Shown: in pieces, positions 4,851-9,571 of the stretch
Position numbering within the stretch: the stretch's first letter is position 1
Layout of the letters: every line of letters begins with the position of its first letter
Source of the DNA: Thiobacillus sp.
Lineage (GTDB): Bacteria > Pseudomonadota > Gammaproteobacteria > Burkholderiales > Thiobacillaceae
Reading direction: 5' to 3'
Length of the DNA: 9,571 bases
Assembly: GCF_024708915.1 (NCBI RefSeq)
Contig: NZ_JANJXQ010000112.1
Coordinates: 1 to 9,571 of the forward strand
The notes under the pieces: generated by a model
The model's input: the letters and a program-made list of their open reading frames with translations, nothing else
Told to the model about the DNA's origin: nothing
Database searches by the model: none
Program-made: the position numbers and the translations under genes

Positions 4851-6427
4851 AGCGGGGCGTGATTGGGGCGACGGGGCTGGCGCTTGCTGCGGGACTGGCG
4901 GGCGGCGGCTACTGGCTGGGGGCGCGAACCGGGGTTCCGGCCGCTGGTTCGGCTATCCATTCGCCAGTGCTGGAAGGCGCGCAGAAGCCACGCCAACTCC
5001 TCTATTACCGCAACCCGATGGGGCTCCCCGATACTTCGCCGGTTCCCAAGAAGGACCCGATGGGGATGGACTACATCCCGGTCTATGAAGGCGATGAGCA
5101 GGGCAACGGCGATGCCGCGCAGGTCAGGATCAGCCCGGACAAGGTGCAGAAACTGGGCGTGAAGACCGAGGCGGCCGCCCTGCGGACGCTGGACCGGATC
5201 GTGCGCGCCGCCGGCCGCATCGAACCGGACGAACGGCGCATCGTCGCGGTCGCCCCCAAATTCGAAGGCTACATCGAGCGCCTGCACGTCAATGTCACCG
5301 GGCAACGGGTCGCCAGGGGGCAGCCGCTGTTCGAGGTCTACAGCCCCGAGCTGGTTTCGGCCCAGCGCGAATTCGCGCTCGCCGCCGAGGGGGCGCAGGC
5401 CATGCAGTATGCCGACGGCGAGACGCGGAACGCCATGCAGCAACTCGCCGAATCGAGCCTGGCGCGGCTGAGGAACTGGGATATTCCCGATGCGCAGGTG
5501 AAGGCATTGACAAAGACGGGTGAGGTGAAACGGTCGCTCACCTTCCGCTCGCCGGTATCCGGCATCGTAACGGAGAAGAAAGCCGTTCAGGGCATGCGCT
5601 TCATGCCCGGCGAGACGCTGTATCAGGTGACCGACCTGTCTTCGGTCTGGGTCGTGGCGGACGTGTTCGAGCAGGACATCGGGCTCGTCAGGGCCGGCAC
5701 CAGGGCCCGTATTTCGATCAGCGCCTACCCGGACAGGGTGTTCGAGGGCAGGGTCACGTACGTCTACCCGACGCTGACGTCCGAGACGCGCACGGTTCCG
5801 GTTCGGCTCGAACTCGCCAATCCCGGCATGCTGCTGAAGCCGGCGATGTTCGCCCAGGTGGAGTTGCCGGTCGGCGATGGAAAGCCGGTGCTGGCCATCC
5901 CCGAATCGGCGGTCATCGACAGCGGCACCCGCCGCATCGTACTGGTGCAGCTTGAGGCCGGCCGCTTCGAGCCACGCGAAGTCAGGCTCGGCGGGCGCGG
6001 CGGCCGCTACGTGGAGGTGCTGGACGGAATCGGCGAAGGCGAGCAGATCGTGGTCGCGGCCAACTTCCTGATCGACGCCGAAAGTAACCTCAACACGGCG
6101 ATCGGGAGCATGGGGGGCCAGGCCGCACCGGGCGGCGCGCCCGAGAGTGCGTCGCCAGGGGCGAGGCACCGGGCCGAAGGAACGGTGGACGGCGTGGATT
6201 CCAGGACCGGTGGGATAAGCATCAATCACGGCCCGGTGAAATCGCTGCAATGGCCCGCCATGACCATGGAATTCACGGTCGCGAATGAATCCCTGCTCAA
6301 GGGCATCCATCCCGGAACAGCGGTGGCGTTCGAGTTCGTCGAACGGCAGCCCGGGGAATGGGTGATCACCGGCATCAGGCCGATGGGCGCCCCGGCTGCG
6401 CGTTCCAGCCCTCGCGCCGGTCGCTGA
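4847..6427 (+). CDS. cusB: Periplasmic adaptor (membrane fusion protein) CusB with C-terminal CusF-like domain
   Basis: This 526-residue adaptor links the CusA pump to CusC and takes part in metal transfer. Residues 1-24 are a signal or inner-membrane anchor. Residues about 51-82 form a heavy-metal-binding domain of the CusB/CzcB kind, here without cysteines (RNPMGLPD, PKKDPMGMDYIPVY; Met58, Met72, Met74). The barrel-sandwich, alpha-hairpin and beta-barrel parts of an MFP span about 95-410 (PKFEGYIERLHVNVTGQ, YSPELVSAQREF, FRSPVSGIVTEK, VWVVADVFEQDIG, IPESAVIDSG). After a Gly/Ala/Pro/Ser linker at about 422-442, residues 443-512 are a CusF-like domain with His461, Trp469, Met472 and Met474 (INHGP...LQWPAMTM). 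Plain CusB proteins are shorter, so this is a natural CusB-CusF fusion. The start overlaps the cusC stop (ATGA), with GGGGGA at 4835-4840. The gap to cusA is 11 bases. Confidence 0.95.
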   Translation: MKRGVIGATGLALAAGLAGGGYWLGARTGVPAAGSAIHSPVLEGAQKPRQLLYYRNPMGLPDTSPVPKKDPMGMDYIPVYEGDEQGNGDAAQVRISPDKVQKLGVKTEAAALRTLDRIVRAAGRIEPDERRIVAVAPKFEGYIERLHVNVTGQRVARGQPLFEVYSPELVSAQREFALAAEGAQAMQYADGETRNAMQQLAESSLARLRNWDIPDAQVKALTKTGEVKRSLTFRSPVSGIVTEKKAVQGMRFMPGETLYQVTDLSSVWVVADVFEQDIGLVRAGTRARISISAYPDRVFEGRVTYVYPTLTSETRTVPVRLELANPGMLLKPAMFAQVELPVGDGKPVLAIPESAVIDSGTRRIVLVQLEAGRFEPREVRLGGRGGRYVEVLDGIGEGEQIVVAANFLIDAESNLNTAIGSMGGQAAPGGAPESASPGARHRAEGTVDGVDSRTGGISINHGPVKSLQWPAMTMEFTVANESLLKGIHPGTAVAFEFVERQPGEWVITGIRPMGAPAARSSPRAGR

Positions 6428-6438
6428 CGGGGGACGCC

Positions 6439-9400
6439 ATGCTGGCCAGCATCATCGAGTGGTCGGGCCGGAATCGCTTCCTCGTCCTGCTCGCCACCCT
6501 GTTCGCCGTCATCGGTGGCATCTACGCCATCGCGAAGACGCCGCTCGACGCGCTGCCCGATCTCTCGGACATGCAGGTCATCATCTACACCGAATATCCG
6601 GGCCAGGCGCCGCAGGTGGTGGAAGACCAGGTCACCTATCCGCTCACCACGTCCATGCTCGCGGTGCCGCGGTCCAGGGTGGTGCGCGGGTTTTCCTTCT
6701 TCGGCGCATCTTTCGTCTATGTGATCTTCGAGGACGGCACCGACATCTACTGGGCCCGTTCGCGGGTGCTGGAGTACCTCAACTTCGCCTCCAGCCGCCT
6801 GCCGAAAGGGGTGACGCCGACGCTGGGGCCGGATGCCACAGGCGTGGGCTGGGTCTATCAGTACGTCGTGCTGGCGAAGGATCGGACGCTGGCCGAACTG
6901 CGTGCGATCCAGGACTGGTACGTGCGCTACCAGCTGACCAAGGCGCAGGGTGTGGCCGAGGTCGCCTCCGTCGGCGGCTTCGTCCAGACCTACCAGGTGA
7001 CCGTCGACCCGGTGAAGCTGCGCGCCTACGGGATTCCACTGCGCACGGTTTCGCAGGTCATCCGCGATTCCAACCGCGATGTCGGCGGGCGCGTCGTCGA
7101 AATGGCCGAAACCGAGTACATGGTGCGCGGCAAGGGCTATCTGCGCGGCAAGGACGACCTTGAGATGCTGGTGGTGAAGAGCGAGGCGGGGACGCCGGTG
7201 CTGGTTCGCGACATTGCCCGGGTCGAGCTGGCGCCGGACGAGCGGCGCGGCCTCGCCGAGCTCAACGGCGAGGGCGAGGTGGTGTCCGGCATCGCGATGG
7301 CGCGTTACGGCGCCAACGCACTGGAGGTCATCGGCAATCTCAAGGCCAAGCTCGCCGAGATTTCCGCCGGCCTGCCGCAAGGGGTGACGATCGAGCCGGT
7401 CTACGACCGTTCCGACCTCATCCTGCGTGCGGTCGAGACCCTCAAAACCACGCTGATCGAGGAAAGCCTGATCGTCGCGCTGGTGTGCGTGATCTTCCTG
7501 CTGCATGTGCGCTCGGCACTGGTCGCCATCCTGATGCTGCCGGTGGGAGTGCTGATCGCATTCATCACCATGCGTCTGCTCGGCATGAATTCCAACCTGA
7601 TGAGCCTGGGCGGCATTGCGATTGCCATCGGCGCGATGATAGACGCCACCATCGTGATGATCGAGAACGCCCACAAGCACCTAGAGCGGCTGAAAGAAGG
7701 CGAGTCGCGCGCCGAAGCGATGATCGCGGCGTGCAAGGAGGTGGGGCCGGCCCTGTTCTTCTCGCTGCTCATCATCACCGTGTCCTTCCTGCCGGTGTTC
7801 ACGCTGGAGGCGCAGGAGGGCCGGCTGTTCGCCCCGCTCGCCTACACCAAGACCTTCGCCATGGCCGGCGCAGCGCTGCTGTCGGTGACGCTGGTTCCGG
7901 CGCTGATGCTGCTGTTCATTCGTGGCCGGATCGTGGCGGAGGCGAAAAACCCGGTGAACCGCTTTCTCATCTGGATCTACCGCCCCGTCATCGCCCGGGT
8001 CATGCGCTGGAAGAAGACGACCATCCTCGCCGCGCTGGTGATCCTGGCCGTTTCGGTTTATCCGGCGTCGTGGCTCGGCAGCGAATTCATGCCGACGCTC
8101 AACGAGGGCACGCTGCTTTACATGCCGTCTTCGCTGCCCGGCATGTCGATCACCAAGGCGGCCGAACTGCTGCAGACCCAGGACCGGATCATCAAGAGTT
8201 TTCCCGAAGTCGCCTCGGTCTACGGCAAGGCCGGGCGGGCCAACACCGCGACCGACCCGGCGCCACTCGAGATGTTCGAGACGCTGATCAACCTGCGGCC
8301 CGAATCTGAATGGCGGCCCGGCATGACGACGGACAGGCTGATCGCCGAACTGGACCGTGCCCTGCAGTTTCCCGGGGTGTCGAACGCGTGGACCATGCCC
8401 ATCCAGGCACGCATCGACATGCTTTCCACCGGCATCCGCACGCCCATCGGGATCAAGGTCTTCGGCCGCGATCTGGACGGGATGGAAAAGCTGGCCCGGC
8501 AAATCGAGGCCGTGGTGAAGAGCGTTCCCGGCACGACTTCGGCCTACGCCGAACGCATCACCGGCGGCTACTACCTCAACATCGAGCCGGACCGCGAGCA
8601 ACTGGCCCGCTACGGCCTCGCGGTCGGCGATCTGCAGGAGGTGATCGGCACCGCACTGGGGGGCGAGGTGGTGACGACCACGGTGGAGGGGCGGGAGCGC
8701 TTCGGCGTACAGGTGCGCTATCCGCGCGAGTTGCGGTCCAACCCGCAGCAGATCGCACGGGAGGTGCTGGTACCCACCCTGGACGGGGCGATGATTCCCC
8801 TCGGCCAGGTGGCGCAAATAAAAATCGCCAAGGGCACGCCGGGCATCCGCACCGAGAACGCGTTGCTGTCGGCGTATATCTTCGTCGACATCCGCGACCG
8901 CGACATCGGCTCCTACGTGGCCGAGGCACGCAAGGCGGTCAGCGAGCAGGTGAAGTTTCCGCCCGGCTATTACATCACCTGGAGCGGCCAGTTCGAATAC
9001 ATGGAGCGTGCCATCGACAAGATGAAGATCGTCATTCCGCTGACGCTGCTGCTCATTTTCGTTCTGCTCTATCTCAACTTCCGGCGGCTGACCGAAACGC
9101 TGATCGTCATGCTCTCGGTGCCCTTCGCTCTGGTCGGCGGCATCTGGCTGATGTGGGCCCTGGATTACAACCTGTCGGTCGCGGTCGCAGTGGGCTTTAT
9201 CGCGCTGGCCGGCGTCGCTGCCGAGACCGGCGTGGTGATGCTGATCTACCTGGATCACGCCTGGGCATCGGCGCAGGCCCGGTGCCGCGTGGAAAACCGT
9301 CCCGCTGACGCGGCCGATTTGTACGCGGCGGTGATGGAAGGCGCAGTGGAACGCGTCCGTCCCAAGATGATGACGGTGGTCGCGATCATGGCCGGCCTGC

Positions 9401-9571
9401 TGCCCATTATGTGGGGAACCGGGACCGGATCGGAAGTCATGAGCCGTATCGCGGCGCCCATGATCGGCGGCATGGTGTCCTCGACCGTGCTGACGCTGGC
9501 CGTGATCCCGGCGATCTATGCGCTGGTCAAGCAATGGGAACTGGCGAGACGAATCCGGCTCGGCATGGCCA
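6439..9571 (+). CDS. cusA: RND-type Cu(I)/Ag(I) efflux pump CusA (partial, stop codon beyond window edge)
   Basis: This is the proton-driven inner-membrane pump of the heavy-metal RND (HAE/HME) group. I translated 1044 codons with no stop; E. coli CusA has 1047 residues, so only a few residues are probably missing. TM1 is at about residues 13-31 (FLVLLATLFAVIGGIYAIA). The periplasmic entry region has LPDLSDMQVIIYTEYPGQAP. TM4 holds GGIAIAIGAMIDATIVMIE, with proton-relay Asp402 (E. coli Asp405) and with Met388 and Met400 at the E. coli Met391 and Met403 positions. The three-methionine metal site is complete: Met562 in LLYMPSS, Met612 in APLEMFE and Met661 in RIDMLSTGI, matching Met573, Met623 and Met672. 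The C-terminal part reads GFIALAGVAAETGVVML and WGTGTGSEVMSRIAAPMIGGM. This site separates it from Zn/Co/Cd pumps such as CzcA. GGGGGA at 6429-6434 precedes the ATG. Confidence 0.97.
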   Translation, partial: MLASIIEWSGRNRFLVLLATLFAVIGGIYAIAKTPLDALPDLSDMQVIIYTEYPGQAPQVVEDQVTYPLTTSMLAVPRSRVVRGFSFFGASFVYVIFEDGTDIYWARSRVLEYLNFASSRLPKGVTPTLGPDATGVGWVYQYVVLAKDRTLAELRAIQDWYVRYQLTKAQGVAEVASVGGFVQTYQVTVDPVKLRAYGIPLRTVSQVIRDSNRDVGGRVVEMAETEYMVRGKGYLRGKDDLEMLVVKSEAGTPVLVRDIARVELAPDERRGLAELNGEGEVVSGIAMARYGANALEVIGNLKAKLAEISAGLPQGVTIEPVYDRSDLILRAVETLKTTLIEESLIVALVCVIFLLHVRSALVAILMLPVGVLIAFITMRLLGMNSNLMSLGGIAIAIGAMIDATIVMIENAHKHLERLKEGESRAEAMIAACKEVGPALFFSLLIITVSFLPVFTLEAQEGRLFAPLAYTKTFAMAGAALLSVTLVPALMLLFIRGRIVAEAKNPVNRFLIWIYRPVIARVMRWKKTTILAALVILAVSVYPASWLGSEFMPTLNEGTLLYMPSSLPGMSITKAAELLQTQDRIIKSFPEVASVYGKAGRANTATDPAPLEMFETLINLRPESEWRPGMTTDRLIAELDRALQFPGVSNAWTMPIQARIDMLSTGIRTPIGIKVFGRDLDGMEKLARQIEAVVKSVPGTTSAYAERITGGYYLNIEPDREQLARYGLAVGDLQEVIGTALGGEVVTTTVEGRERFGVQVRYPRELRSNPQQIAREVLVPTLDGAMIPLGQVAQIKIAKGTPGIRTENALLSAYIFVDIRDRDIGSYVAEARKAVSEQVKFPPGYYITWSGQFEYMERAIDKMKIVIPLTLLLIFVLLYLNFRRLTETLIVMLSVPFALVGGIWLMWALDYNLSVAVAVGFIALAGVAAETGVVMLIYLDHAWASAQARCRVENRPADAADLYAAVMEGAVERVRPKMMTVVAIMAGLLPIMWGTGTGSEVMSRIAAPMIGGMVSSTVLTLAVIPAIYALVKQWELARRIRLGMA

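Noticed and set aside
7681..9534. Very long minus-strand open frame (about 617 codons), and another at 6226-7680, opposite cusA
   Set aside because: They are antisense to a fully recognisable CusA and their translations are His/Gln/Arg-rich with no domain. This is the usual effect of GC-rich codon bias.

Overview
The window carries a nearly complete copper/silver detoxification locus of the Cus (RND efflux) type. The DNA is GC-rich (roughly 60-65% by eye), the proteins are Gram-negative in type (an outer-membrane factor, a periplasmic adaptor and an RND pump), and a CopI-type cupredoxin sits beside cusRS and cusFCBA. Together these point to a proteobacterium. A betaproteobacterium such as a Rhodocyclales- or Burkholderiales-like organism is my best guess, but that is inferred from gene style and not proven.

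Layout. On the minus strand, positions 1480 to 1 hold a response regulator (CusR/CopR type) followed by its sensor kinase (CusS type). They overlap by an ATGA junction, and the kinase runs off the left edge just after its H-box. A 186-base divergent intergenic region with a candidate regulator box leads to copI (plus strand, 1667-2152), a secreted single-domain cupredoxin. Next comes a 490-base stretch before the efflux operon. It is not empty: on the minus strand it holds a small cysteine-rich ORF (2213-2431) with coding-like base composition, and it has a second candidate regulator box at 2516-2529. On the plus strand follow cusF (2643-2975), a very methionine-rich secreted protein (2997-3470), cusC (3573-4850), cusB with a C-terminal CusF-like domain (4847-6427, ATGA overlap with cusC) and cusA (6439 to the right edge, 1044 codons seen, probably only a few residues short of its end).

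How it works together. CusS should sense periplasmic Cu(I)/Ag(I) and phosphorylate CusR, which would bind the T[TG]AC[AG]-N4-TGTAA boxes ahead of copI and cusF. CusF, the Met-rich protein and the CusB metal-binding modules would bind periplasmic metal and pass it to the CusA three-methionine site for export through CusC. CopI would bind or buffer copper in the periplasm. The core efflux machinery is a known system. The less described parts are the Met-rich protein, the small Cys-rich ORF, and the pairing of a free CusF that has Met at the usual Trp position with a CusB-fused CusF domain that keeps the Trp.
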